A model generated the notes under the pieces. That model saw only the letters and a list, made by a program, of their open reading frames with translations, did not search any database and was not told the DNA's origin. Made by a program: the position numbers and the translations under genes. From Candidatus Falkowbacteria bacterium CG10_big_fil_rev_8_21_14_0_10_43_11 (GTDB lineage: Bacteria; Patescibacteriota; Patescibacteriia; Patescibacteriales; XYC2-FULL-47-12): 16,331 nt of DNA. Shown here piece after piece: positions 5,198 through 11,257 of this stretch (positions are counted from its first letter, which is position 1; each line of letters opens with the position of its first letter). The DNA is taken from NCBI GenBank assembly GCA_002778635.1, contig PFAS01000023.1:1-16331 (forward strand), read 5' to 3'.

Positions 5198-6637
5198 TTA
5201 TATGTTTCTTCCAACCAGCGAATTCTTAATGCTCGCGACATCCGTATTAGTATAGCCCTTGATTAAAAATAAAACGGCAAAATAAATAAACCCGCTTAAA
5301 GGAATGAGAATAAAAATATTAACGCTATTTTTAAAATAAAATAAAATAACGCTCATCAAAGCAACGGCCGCCAAAGATTTCAGCAAAACTTTTACAATCA
5401 CCCAAGGGCGGTAACTGATAATTTTTGGCACCCAAATCAGCCCTAGAGCCAAAAGCAAAATATTGGTGGCGAGCACGGTGACGCTGGCGCCGACGGCCTG
5501 AAAGCGAGGTATTAAAATTAAATTCATAATAACGCTTGCCGCCAGCACGGCCGCCATATTTAAGCTGTTTATTTTTTGTTTGTCGCAAGCGTTCAGGAGC
5601 GAACCGACCGGGTACGACGCAAAAATAAAAACTAAACTCGCGATGATAATTTGGAGAGGCAAAATTGAGCCGGAGTATTCGGATTTAAAAATTAAAATAA
5701 AATTGTCAGCTAAAACAATAATACCGGCGGAAATCGGCAAAGCGATAATAATTAAATATTTCATTGCGCGCTCAAAAGTTATTTTCAGCTGTTCTTTGTC
5801 GTTAAGGTGATACGCGCTCATCGCGGGATAAAGCGAGGCGACGAAGGCAAGCGGCAAAAACTGTAAAGCGAAAGTCATTTTAAAAGCGATGCTATATAAA
5901 CCGACATAACGGTCGCCGGCAATTAACGACAACAGCACGCTGTCAAAATAAGTATAAAAACGCTGAAAAATGCCAAACAAAGCGAACGGCAAAGCCATGG
6001 TAATAATATTTTTTATTAAATCATGGCGCCATGCGGGGCGAAGCGACAACTTCCATCTAAAAACAACCAGCCCGGCCGAGTAGCAAAAATTCGCCAAACT
6101 GGCGAGAGCAACGGCTGCCATCAGCCAGCGCAGGCCCCAGCCCGCCCGCAAAAATAAATAACCGACTGTTAATATAATTAACTGATAAACGACCGAAGAA
6201 AAACTCTCGTAACTTAAATTGTGAAAACCGCGGCTGACGGAAAAAAATATCAGCGTAAATGAATCCAAAACCATCGCCAGCGAAGAAAGATAAACTAAAT
6301 CTTTCGTCAGTTGCGGATAACCCATTAAATTAATTAAAACGGCGACGGTTAGAAGGGAAAATAACGATAAAATTAATTTTAAACTGATAATATTTCTTAA
6401 ATAGCTGTAAGCCCGCTCTTGGTATTTGGCCGCTTCCCGTATTAATACCGACGACATGCCAATATCAATAAAAATGGCGAAAATAGTGGTAAACGAAATG
6501 GCAAAATAATATTTGCCCAAATTTTCCGGGCCAATCGCGCGCGCCACAATAATAAAATAACAAAAAGAAACGACTTTTTGCATTATCAGCGCTAGCGTAA
6601 AATAACTGGTATTTTTGGCGATATTAATTATCTTCAT
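5198..6637 (-). CDS. Polysaccharide flippase, Wzx/MOP superfamily (Polysacc_synt)
   Basis: A 479-residue integral membrane protein with evenly spaced hydrophobic helices consistent with the 14-helix MOP fold. The N-terminus NTSYFTLALIMQKVVSFCYFIIVARAIGPENLGKYYFA is typical of the family: the ARxLGPExyGxY-like loop after helix 1, then IDIGMSSVLIREAAK. The C-terminal half contains LIPRFQAVGASVTVLATN, another family hallmark. Such proteins flip undecaprenyl-diphosphate-linked oligosaccharides from the cytoplasmic to the outer leaflet. Being first in the block followed by glycosyltransferases and a polymerase, it fits the Wzx role. The ATG at 6637 is preceded by AGGGGTT, at best a weak ribosome site. 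Which glycan it carries is not visible. Confidence 0.9.
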   Translation of the reverse strand: MKIINIAKNTSYFTLALIMQKVVSFCYFIIVARAIGPENLGKYYFAISFTTIFAIFIDIGMSSVLIREAAKYQERAYSYLRNIISLKLILSLFSLLTVAVLINLMGYPQLTKDLVYLSSLAMVLDSFTLIFFSVSRGFHNLSYESFSSVVYQLIILTVGYLFLRAGWGLRWLMAAVALASLANFCYSAGLVVFRWKLSLRPAWRHDLIKNIITMALPFALFGIFQRFYTYFDSVLLSLIAGDRYVGLYSIAFKMTFALQFLPLAFVASLYPAMSAYHLNDKEQLKITFERAMKYLIIIALPISAGIIVLADNFILIFKSEYSGSILPLQIIIASLVFIFASYPVGSLLNACDKQKINSLNMAAVLAASVIMNLILIPRFQAVGASVTVLATNILLLALGLIWVPKIISYRPWVIVKVLLKSLAAVALMSVILFYFKNSVNIFILIPLSGFIYFAVLFLIKGYTNTDVASIKNSLVGRNI

Positions 6638-6651
6638 AACCCCTACTAATT

Positions 6652-6677
6652 ACGAATCCCGAGTACTCGGGACGAAT
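6652..6677. repeat. Palindromic micro-element with ACGAAT flanking direct repeats
   Basis: The perfect 16-bp palindrome TCCCGAGTACTCGGGA (6657-6672) is flanked by exact ACGAAT copies at 6652-6657 and 6672-6677, with a third at 6680-6685. It differs by one central base from the palindrome inside the polymerase gene. It lies in the leader of the polysaccharide operon, between the predicted start of transcription and the flippase start codon. Confidence 0.7.
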
Positions 6678-6700
6678 ATACGAATAATAACATTATTTAT

Positions 6701-6728
6701 ATTATAATGGTATTTTCTAAAATAACAA
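6701..6728 (-). promoter_or_regulatory. Predicted promoter of the polysaccharide operon
   Basis: Read on the minus strand, a perfect -10 TATAAT (6706-6701) is preceded after 16 bp by TTGTTA (6728-6723), four of six matches to the -35 consensus. It lies between the terminator of the ribosomal block and the flippase gene, where an operon promoter is expected. The leader would be about 55 nt and contain the palindrome at 6657-6672. Confidence 0.55.
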
Positions 6729-6744
6729 ATAATCTCTGACAACC

Positions 6745-6769
6745 AAAATCCCGCTGTCTAGCGGGATTT
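6745..6769 (-). terminator. Intrinsic terminator of the ribosomal-protein operon
   Basis: A perfect 10-bp stem AAATCCCGCT/AGCGGGATTT with a 4-base loop (AGAC on the minus strand) ends in TTTT on the minus strand. It sits about 60 bp past the rpsI stop codon and just before the polysaccharide promoter. The U tract is short, so efficiency may be moderate; the stem is strong. Confidence 0.7.
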
Positions 6770-6831
6770 AGTTAACTCTCAAATGTAAAATTATTTGTCT
6801 TATTGTTTTGATGTTTTAATGTTTTTATGCT

Positions 6832-7254
6832 TTACCGCTTGCTCCATTGTTCGGCGCGGCGAGCTTTTTTAAGGCCCGGCTTTTTTCTTTCTTTCTTGCG
6901 CGGATCGCGGGTCAAAAGCCGCTCCGCTTTTAAAACTGGTCTTAATTCTTTATCCATCAAGACCAGCGCGCGGGCAATGCCATGGCGGACGGCATCGGCT
7001 TGGCCGCGTTTTCCTCCGCCTTGCGCGATAATTGATAAATCAACTTTATTTTCCAAACCCGCTAATTGCAATGATTTTAAAATAGAACTCGCGTAGGAAG
7101 GAATTGGAAAGTATTCGTTTAAACTTTTGTCGTTAACTATTATTTTCCCAGCGCCGTTTTTATACAATCTAACTTGAGCCACCGCGCTTTTACGCCGTCC
7201 GGCCGCGCTGACATACTTCCCTTTTATTTCTTGGATTTTATTTTCTTTCTCCAT
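6832..7254 (-). CDS. rpsI: 30S ribosomal protein S9
   Basis: A 140-residue S9/uS9. Visible hallmarks are GRRKSAVAQVRLYKNGAGKIIVN (about 19-41), the VDLSIIAQGGGKRGQADAVRHGIARAL core, and the basic tail ending QWSKR. The terminal S-K-R reaches into the P site of the small subunit to contact tRNA. It lies 2 bp downstream of rplM, the universal L13-S9 pair, here appended to the alpha-operon genes rather than standing apart as in many bacteria. No Shine-Dalgarno sequence precedes the ATG. It is the last gene before the terminator at 6745-6769. Confidence 0.98.
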   Translation of the reverse strand: MEKENKIQEIKGKYVSAAGRRKSAVAQVRLYKNGAGKIIVNDKSLNEYFPIPSYASSILKSLQLAGLENKVDLSIIAQGGGKRGQADAVRHGIARALVLMDKELRPVLKAERLLTRDPRKKERKKPGLKKARRAEQWSKR

Positions 7255-7256
7255 AA

Positions 7257-7613
7257 TTATAATATTTTTAATCTTTTTATCATGTCTTGGCGCAGTTTAT
7301 TTTTTGGCAGCATGTTCCAAACCGCCCGACGCAACACCTCACCCGGATTTTTTGCGAAAACATCGCTGATTTTTTTCCGCTTTAAGCCCCCGGGATAACC
7401 GGAAAAATGCTTATAAGTCTTTTGAGTAAACTTAGTGCCGGTAAATTTTGCTTGTCCAATGTTTTTTACCTCCACCCAGCCGCCGGCATCTTCACGCGCT
7501 TCGTATTCCGGTTTGTTTTTTCCGCGCAATAAAATCGCGGCTTGCGTGGCTATTCTGCCGATTGCTTTTTCGCTGGCGTCAATGGCGTAAGTTGGCCGAT
7601 TTGATTTTTTCAT
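7257..7613 (-). CDS. rplM: 50S ribosomal protein L13
   Basis: A 118-residue L13/uL13. Recognised by the N-terminal YAIDASEKAIGRIATQAAILLRGK segment, the VEVKNIGQAKFTGTKFTQKTYKHFSGYPGGLK region, and AVWNMLPKNKLRQDMIKRLKI. It is some 20 residues shorter than the E. coli protein (about 142), mainly at the ends: it stops soon after the NMLPKNKL helix. L13 is an early assembly protein of the large subunit. It follows rplQ after 4 bp and precedes rpsI by 2 bp, so the three are co-transcribed. The start at 7613 has no Shine-Dalgarno sequence. Confidence 0.97.
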   Translation of the reverse strand: MKKSNRPTYAIDASEKAIGRIATQAAILLRGKNKPEYEAREDAGGWVEVKNIGQAKFTGTKFTQKTYKHFSGYPGGLKRKKISDVFAKNPGEVLRRAVWNMLPKNKLRQDMIKRLKIL

Positions 7614-7617
7614 ATTA

Positions 7618-7968
7618 TTATACTAACTCAATTTGAACCATTCGGGCGCCGTCCCCGACGCGGCTGTTTAATTTAATAATTCGCGTATAGCCGCTTGATT
7701 TATCCTGATAGCGTTTGCCGATTACTTCCATTAATTTTTTAACCGCGAGCTTTTGCGGCAACATTCGCAACAATTTTCGCCGCGCGTTTAAATCTCCAGC
7801 CTTACTCGCGGTGATCATTTTTTCCACTAAACTGCGGACTACTTTCGCCTTGGCTTCCGTGGTTTTTAATTTTTCATAAATAATAATGCTTGACGCTAAA
7901 TTACGCAGCATCATTTCCCGCGGCTGTTTTAATCTTCCTAAAATTTTTTTGCTGTTTTGGTGGCGCAT
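7618..7968 (-). CDS. rplQ: 50S ribosomal protein L17
   Basis: A 116-residue L17/bL17, normal length for the family core. The sequence opens MRHQNSKKILGRLKQPREMMLRNLASSII, matching the family's MRHxxxxxxLgR...hRxamlrNLa pattern. It continues with EKLKTTEAKAKVVRSLVEKMITASK and ends in the SGYTRIIKLNSRVGDGARMVQIEL strand. L17 sits around the peptide exit tunnel of the large subunit. It follows rpoA by 12 bp, the classical alpha-operon order rpoA-rplQ. No Shine-Dalgarno sequence is seen before the ATG. Confidence 0.98.
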   Translation of the reverse strand: MRHQNSKKILGRLKQPREMMLRNLASSIIIYEKLKTTEAKAKVVRSLVEKMITASKAGDLNARRKLLRMLPQKLAVKKLMEVIGKRYQDKSSGYTRIIKLNSRVGDGARMVQIELV

Positions 7969-7980
7969 AACTTAATTTTT

Positions 7981-8787
7981 TTATTCTGTTTTATTTTCTT
8001 TTTTCTTGGCGCTTTTTTTGGCTTTACTCTCTCTCTTAGACGCTATTTCTTCTTCCGCTTCGCTCGTTTTCGCCCGCAAATCGGTTTCTTTATTTATTTC
8101 GCCTAAAACGAAAGAAAACTGTTCAACTAATATTTCGGCCGCTTGCTTAAAAGCTTCTTTAAAACTTATCGTGCCGTCGGTTTTGATGTCAATAATTAGC
8201 TTGTCCCAGTCGGTCATCTGGCCGACGCGCACATTCTCCACGTCGACCTTAACCGCTTTTATCGGGCAAAATATTGAATCAACTTCAATATAGCCTACTT
8301 CTTTATCAAGCGTTTTGCGGCCTTCAATCGGGCTGTAGCCGTAGCCGTAAGCGACAAAAATTTCCATTTCCAAACTGCCGGCGTCGTCCGTGATTTCCGC
8401 GATGTGCAAATCAGGATTTACTATTTCCACTTGGCTGTTTTTGGCAATATCTTTAGCGCTTACTTTTTTTTCTCCCTGCGCTTTTAATTCAAGCACTATC
8501 ACTTCTTCGGGCTCGCCAAAAAACTTCATGCGCAAATTTTTTAAATTTAAAATAATTTCTAAAATATCTTCTTTGACTTTGGGCAGAGTGGTAAATTCAT
8601 GGCTAGCGCCCTTAACTTTTACGCCAATAACCGCGGCTCCGCCCGGCGACGACAAAAGCACTCGCCGCAACCCGTTGCCGAGCGTTGTGCCATACCCGGG
8701 ATAGCAAGGCTCTATCGCTATTTGCCCTTGAGTTTCTTCTTCACCTTGGATAAAGGTTACTTTTTGTGGCAAAACTACTTTTTGCAT
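7981..8787 (-). CDS. rpoA: DNA-directed RNA polymerase alpha subunit lacking the C-terminal domain
   Basis: A 268-residue alpha subunit; typical proteins are about 310-330. The N-terminal assembly/dimerisation domain is complete: GYGTTLGNGLRRVLLSSPGGAAVIGVKVKG, FTTLPKVKEDILEIILNLKNL, GYIEVDSIFCPIKAVKVDVENVRVGQMTDWDKLIIDIKTDGTI, then the helix EAFKQAAEILVEQFSFV. After about residue 238 there is no alpha-CTD: no helix-hairpin-helix segment resembling the usual LGLSxRxxNxLKxxGI. Instead a tail of about 30 residues rich in K, E and S ends the protein. The alpha-CTD normally binds UP elements and activators, so recruitment of polymerase here should rely on core promoter elements. This is the only gene I found in the window with a strong Shine-Dalgarno sequence (AAGGAG, 5 bp before the ATG). 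The gene ends 12 bp before rplQ; the frame continues without sign of frameshift. Confidence 0.97.
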   Translation of the reverse strand: MQKVVLPQKVTFIQGEEETQGQIAIEPCYPGYGTTLGNGLRRVLLSSPGGAAVIGVKVKGASHEFTTLPKVKEDILEIILNLKNLRMKFFGEPEEVIVLELKAQGEKKVSAKDIAKNSQVEIVNPDLHIAEITDDAGSLEMEIFVAYGYGYSPIEGRKTLDKEVGYIEVDSIFCPIKAVKVDVENVRVGQMTDWDKLIIDIKTDGTISFKEAFKQAAEILVEQFSFVLGEINKETDLRAKTSEAEEEIASKRESKAKKSAKKKENKTE

Positions 8788-8926
8788 ATATTCTCCTTCA
8801 CCCCCACCCCCCCTCCTTAAAGGCGGGATTGAAAAAATATGGAGGATTATTTATATATAAATAATGTTCATGCCCCACCGCTTGCGCTTATTTTTTTGCC
8901 TGTTTGGAAAAAATAAGACGAGGATG
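8788..8926 (-). promoter_or_regulatory. Structured rpoA leader in the rpsD-rpoA gap
   Basis: This 139-bp gap is long for the operon, where other gaps are mostly under 90 bp. On the minus strand it holds an AT-rich hairpin (10 bp, 8887-8896 with 8908-8917), a perfect 20-bp palindrome (8846-8865), and a G-rich tract with runs of 7 and 5 G (8801-8813). It also carries two Shine-Dalgarno-like sites: AAGGAGG at 8818-8812 (too far from the ATG) and AAGGAG at 8798-8793 (ideal spacing). I see no convincing -35/-10 pair. It could be a site for translational control or a partly degraded repeat. Confidence 0.45.
8793..8798 (-). promoter_or_regulatory. Strong ribosome binding site of rpoA
   Basis: AAGGAG lies 5 bases (AATAT) before the rpoA ATG. 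It is notable because the start codons of the other eight operon genes, read at their usual starts, have no such motif, so rpoA may be translated at a different rate from the ribosomal proteins. Confidence 0.75.
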
Positions 8927-9532
8927 TTAACGGCGCGAATAATATTCAATAATGGCCTTGGTGTCAAAAACATTTTCCGCATCGCTGTCCTTAGGCGCGC
9001 CCAAGACTTTAATCTCTTTTTTAGGCATATCCAAATACAGCCAGCCGGGAATTTTTTCCTGTTTAATTTTGCCTAATTGCTGTTTAAAATATTTATTATT
9101 TAAACTTGCGCCGTGCAAACTGATGACATCGCCGACTTTTAACTGATAAGAAGGGATGTTTATTTTTTTGCCGTTAACCAAAAAATGACCGTGACTGACT
9201 AACTGCTTCGCTTGCACTCTGGTGCCAGCAAATCCCGAACGGTAAACGGTATTGTCAAAACGCGTTTCTAACAGCGTCAGCAAATTATGACCGGTGTCCC
9301 CAGGCAATTTAACCGCCCGCTCAAAAACCAAACGAAATTGGCGTTCAAGCATATTGTAAACAACTTTGGCTTTTTGTTTTTCCGCGAGCTGCATGCCGTA
9401 TTCAGTTTGCCGCGGCCGGCCTTTTGGCCCATGTATGCCCGGCGGATAATTTCGACGCACGAGCGGACATTTGGCGGATTGACAAAGCTTGATTCCTAAA
9501 CGGCGGCACATTTTATGGGTATATCTTTTCAT
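8927..9532 (-). CDS. rpsD: 30S ribosomal protein S4
   Basis: A 201-residue S4/uS4 beginning MKRYTHKMCRRLGIKLC at the ATG at 9532. The frame is open another 16 codons upstream into the rpsK end, but those residues do not belong to S4. The N-terminal domain carries three cysteines (about residues 9, 17 and 22) before the family's RNYPPGIHG motif. This resembles the zinc-binding S4 form with changed spacing. The S4 RNA-binding domain is clear: LETRFDNTVYRSGFAGTRVQAKQLVSHGHFLVNGKKINIPSYQLKVGDVI. The C-terminus ends in NVFDTKAIIEYYSRR, as usual. S4 is a primary binder of 16S rRNA and in E. coli also represses the alpha operon. It lies 13 bp after rpsK. No Shine-Dalgarno sequence. Confidence 0.98.
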   Translation of the reverse strand: MKRYTHKMCRRLGIKLCQSAKCPLVRRNYPPGIHGPKGRPRQTEYGMQLAEKQKAKVVYNMLERQFRLVFERAVKLPGDTGHNLLTLLETRFDNTVYRSGFAGTRVQAKQLVSHGHFLVNGKKINIPSYQLKVGDVISLHGASLNNKYFKQQLGKIKQEKIPGWLYLDMPKKEIKVLGAPKDSDAENVFDTKAIIEYYSRR

Positions 9533-9545
9533 AAAAAAAATTGAA

Positions 9546-10076
9546 TTAAACGCGGCGCGGTTTGCGCGGCCGACAGCCATTATGAGGAATCGGCGTTATG
9601 TCTTTAATGGATAAAATATTTAAACCGTTGGCGTTTAATGCCCGAACGGACGACTCGCGGCCGGTGCCTACGCCTTTGACAAAAACCAGCACTTCTTTTA
9701 AACCGAATTCTTTTGCTTTATCAACCGCTTTTTTGACAATCATTTGCGCCGCGTAAGGAGTCGCTTTCTTCGCGCCCTTAAAATTGCAGGCGCCGGCGCT
9801 CGCCCAAGATAAAACATCTCCCGCCTGATCGGTTAAGGTAATGATGGTATTATTATAAGTGGCATTAATGTAAGCCCGCCCGGAAAAAACGTTTTTTTTC
9901 TCCTTCTTTTTCTTTTTACCGGTTGATTTTGTTTTTTTAGCTGTTTTTTCTTTGGGCTCACCTTTACTCTCCCCGCTTTCTGCCGTCTGCCCTGCCTCAA
10001 GTTCTGCCGTAGAATTAACATTCTCCTTTGACTCAACTGATTCCTCTTTTGATTGTTTTTTATCTTTTGGCGTCAT
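9546..10076 (-). CDS. rpsK: 30S ribosomal protein S11 with a long charged N-terminal extension
   Basis: A 176-residue S11/uS11; the usual length is about 125-130. The conserved part starts near residue 62 (FSGRAYINATYNNTIITLTDQAGDVLSWASAG) and includes KKATPYAAQMIVKKAVDKAKEFG, VFVKGVGTGRESSVRAL and ITPIPHNGCRPRKPRRV, all intact. The first 60 residues are low-complexity, first rich in E, S, G and then in K (TAKKTKSTGKKKKKEKK), with no internal ATG to restart from. The extension is therefore probably translated; it would sit at the platform of the small subunit near the S11 N-terminus. It resembles the eukaryote-like or CPR habit of adding disordered tails. Follows rpsM with a 49-bp AT-rich gap containing a dispersed 15-mer. 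Confidence 0.96.
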   Translation of the reverse strand: MTPKDKKQSKEESVESKENVNSTAELEAGQTAESGESKGEPKEKTAKKTKSTGKKKKKEKKNVFSGRAYINATYNNTIITLTDQAGDVLSWASAGACNFKGAKKATPYAAQMIVKKAVDKAKEFGLKEVLVFVKGVGTGRESSVRALNANGLNILSIKDITPIPHNGCRPRKPRRV

Positions 10077-10096
10077 AAATTATATTTCAAACTTTT

Positions 10097-10111
10097 AAAC
10101 TTTCTAACTTT
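10097..10111 (+). repeat. Dispersed 15-mer AAACTTTCTAACTTT, copy in the rpsM-rpsK gap
   Basis: The exact 15-mer AAACTTTCTAACTTT is also found at 4123-4137 (plus strand, at the end of the GT4 gene) and at 10538-10552 (minus strand, in the rpsM leader). Confidence 0.6.
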
Positions 10112-10125
10112 TAACTTAATTATGA

Positions 10126-10518
10126 TTATGTTTTCTGCGCCGATAATTTTTTGCCGGAAATAGTGGTTCGACGAACATTGCCGCGCACCGTGCGGGAGTT
10201 GGTTTTGGTTCGTTGTCCTCTGACCGGCAAACCTTTGCCGTGGCGCAAACCGCGATAGCAACCGATATCTTTCAACCGTTTAATGTTGCCGACCACTTCG
10301 CGCCGCAAATCGCCCTCTACCCGATACTCTTTTTCAATAATGCTTCTTAACCTGTTGGTTTCGTCCTCGCTAAGATCCTTGACTCTGACGTCTTTATTTA
10401 CCTGCGCTTGCTGTAATATTTTATTGGCGCTGGTGCGGCCGATTCCGTAAATATAAGTTAAAGCTATCTCCGTTCTTTTGTCGTTGGGAATCGTTACCCC
10501 GGCTATTCTTAATGCCAT
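10126..10518 (-). CDS. rpsM: 30S ribosomal protein S13
   Basis: A 130-residue S13/uS13 of normal length. It opens MALRIAGVTIPNDKRTEIALTYIYGIGRTSANKIL, where the GIG turn and the helix after it are family signatures. It continues with YRVEGDLRREVVGNIKRLKDIGCYRGLRHGKGLPVRGQRTKTNSRTVRG, the highly conserved C-terminal segment. The basic tail follows tRNA in the P site. S13 sits at the head of the small subunit and bridges to the large subunit. It is the third gene of the operon, in the standard rpmJ-rpsM-rpsK order. No Shine-Dalgarno sequence; the leader is AT-rich and includes a dispersed repeat at 10538-10552. Confidence 0.98.
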   Translation of the reverse strand: MALRIAGVTIPNDKRTEIALTYIYGIGRTSANKILQQAQVNKDVRVKDLSEDETNRLRSIIEKEYRVEGDLRREVVGNIKRLKDIGCYRGLRHGKGLPVRGQRTKTNSRTVRGNVRRTTISGKKLSAQKT

Positions 10519-10600
10519 ATATTAGTTAAAAATTTATAAAGTTAGAAAGTTTAAAAAATTATAGCTGAACATCTGCTTGTTTTATGCCTTGCAAACTGCC

Positions 10601-10714
10601 TTACCCCTGCCGCTGTTTATGTTTGGGATTTTTGCACAAAACATAGACCCGCTTTTTGCGGCGGACTATTTTGCAATCTTTACATATTGGTTTTACGGAT
10701 GCACGCACCTTCAT
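10601..10714 (-). CDS. rpmJ: 50S ribosomal protein L36
   Basis: A 37-residue protein, exactly the usual length. It starts at the ATG at 10714 with MKVRASVKPICKDCKIV, goes on through RRKKRVYVLCKNPKHKQRQ and ends in G before TAA. The zinc ligands of bL36 are visible as C11, C14, C27 and H32. It lies 4 bp downstream of infA and upstream of rpsM, the classical order. The gap to rpsM (82 bp) holds nothing but AT-rich sequence and a repeat. The C+ (zinc) form is present, not the cysteine-free paralogue induced by zinc starvation. Confidence 0.97.
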   Translation of the reverse strand: MKVRASVKPICKDCKIVRRKKRVYVLCKNPKHKQRQG

Positions 10715-10718
10715 AAAT

Positions 10719-11000
10719 TTATAACCGGTAAGTTATTCTCCCCTTGGTTAAATCATAGGGGCTCATTTCTATTTTTACGCGGTCGCCGGGCAAAAGTTTG
10801 ATTTTATTCATCCTCATTTTGCCGGAAAGATGGCATAAAATTTCATGCCCGTTTTCCAAACGAACGACAAAAGTCGCTCCCGGCTTTAACTCCAGCACTT
10901 CGCCGACCGTTTCCAAAAAATCCTTGGCGTTAATGATGGCGCTTTGACCGTTATCCTCCGGTGAAATATTGTTTTCCCGTAATAAATTATTGTCTGCCAT
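10719..11000 (-). CDS. infA: Translation initiation factor IF-1 with an N-terminal extension
   Basis: From the ATG at 11000 the product is 93 residues, about 20 longer than the usual 72. The S1-like OB fold is complete: GEVLELKPGATFVVRLENGHEILCHLSGKMRMNKIKLLPGDRVKIEMSPYDLTKGRITYRL. The conserved HLSGKMR and PYDLTKGRI match IF-1 closely. An in-frame TTG at 10916 preceded by AAGGA four bases upstream would give 65 residues beginning just before the OB fold, a little shorter than usual. The ATG is preferred because it keeps the expected first strand intact, but the extension (rich in N, D, E) has no known role. IF-1 binds the A site of the small subunit during initiation. It is the first gene of the ribosomal block. 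Confidence 0.95.
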   Translation of the reverse strand: MADNNLLRENNISPEDNGQSAIINAKDFLETVGEVLELKPGATFVVRLENGHEILCHLSGKMRMNKIKLLPGDRVKIEMSPYDLTKGRITYRL

Positions 11001-11023
11001 TATAAAAAATAAATAGAAAACTT

Positions 11024-11054
11024 AAAAAAAATCCCCCCGCAACCCTGCGGGAAA
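11024..11054 (-). terminator. Attenuator-like hairpin in the infA leader
   Basis: On the minus strand CCCGCA GGGT TGCGGG forms a 6-bp GC-rich stem (11051-11046 with 11041-11036), extendable by three U-G pairs. It is followed by A and eight Ts (11031-11024). It lies downstream of the consensus promoter at 11124-11152 and 24 bp before the infA ATG. It would therefore stop transcripts from that promoter unless it is relieved. Confidence 0.65.
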
Positions 11055-11123
11055 GAATTTTACCATAAATAGTAAATTTTTACAAATATATGATATTTTT
11101 AAGTTTTGCCAAAAGTTAAGGTT

Positions 11124-11152
11124 ATTATATATTTTACTAAAAAATATGTCAA
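11124..11152 (-). promoter_or_regulatory. Consensus promoter of the ribosomal operon
   Basis: On the minus strand TTGACA (11152-11147) and TATAAT (11129-11124) are both perfect and separated by exactly 17 bp. Transcription would start near 11117, giving a leader of about 117 nt to infA. A promoter this close to consensus suits a cell whose polymerase alpha subunit has no C-terminal domain. Confidence 0.85.
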
Positions 11153-11257
11153 GGAATGCGTTCACGAACCTAAAATTCCCGCATTTTACGCAAGAATTTA
11201 TTGTTTTTAGTTTTAATCCGTTACTGCATCGCGCCGAACTGGCTAAAATTTTTATGT

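Noticed and set aside
9533..9580. Longer S4 start at 9580
   Set aside because: The 16 extra residues are not S4-like and overlap the end of rpsK; the ATG at 9532 begins the conserved sequence.
11173..11199. Terminator after the ligase-TPR gene
   Set aside because: AAATTC/GAATTT can pair over six bases but the loop is long and there is no convincing U tract; transcription may simply run on.
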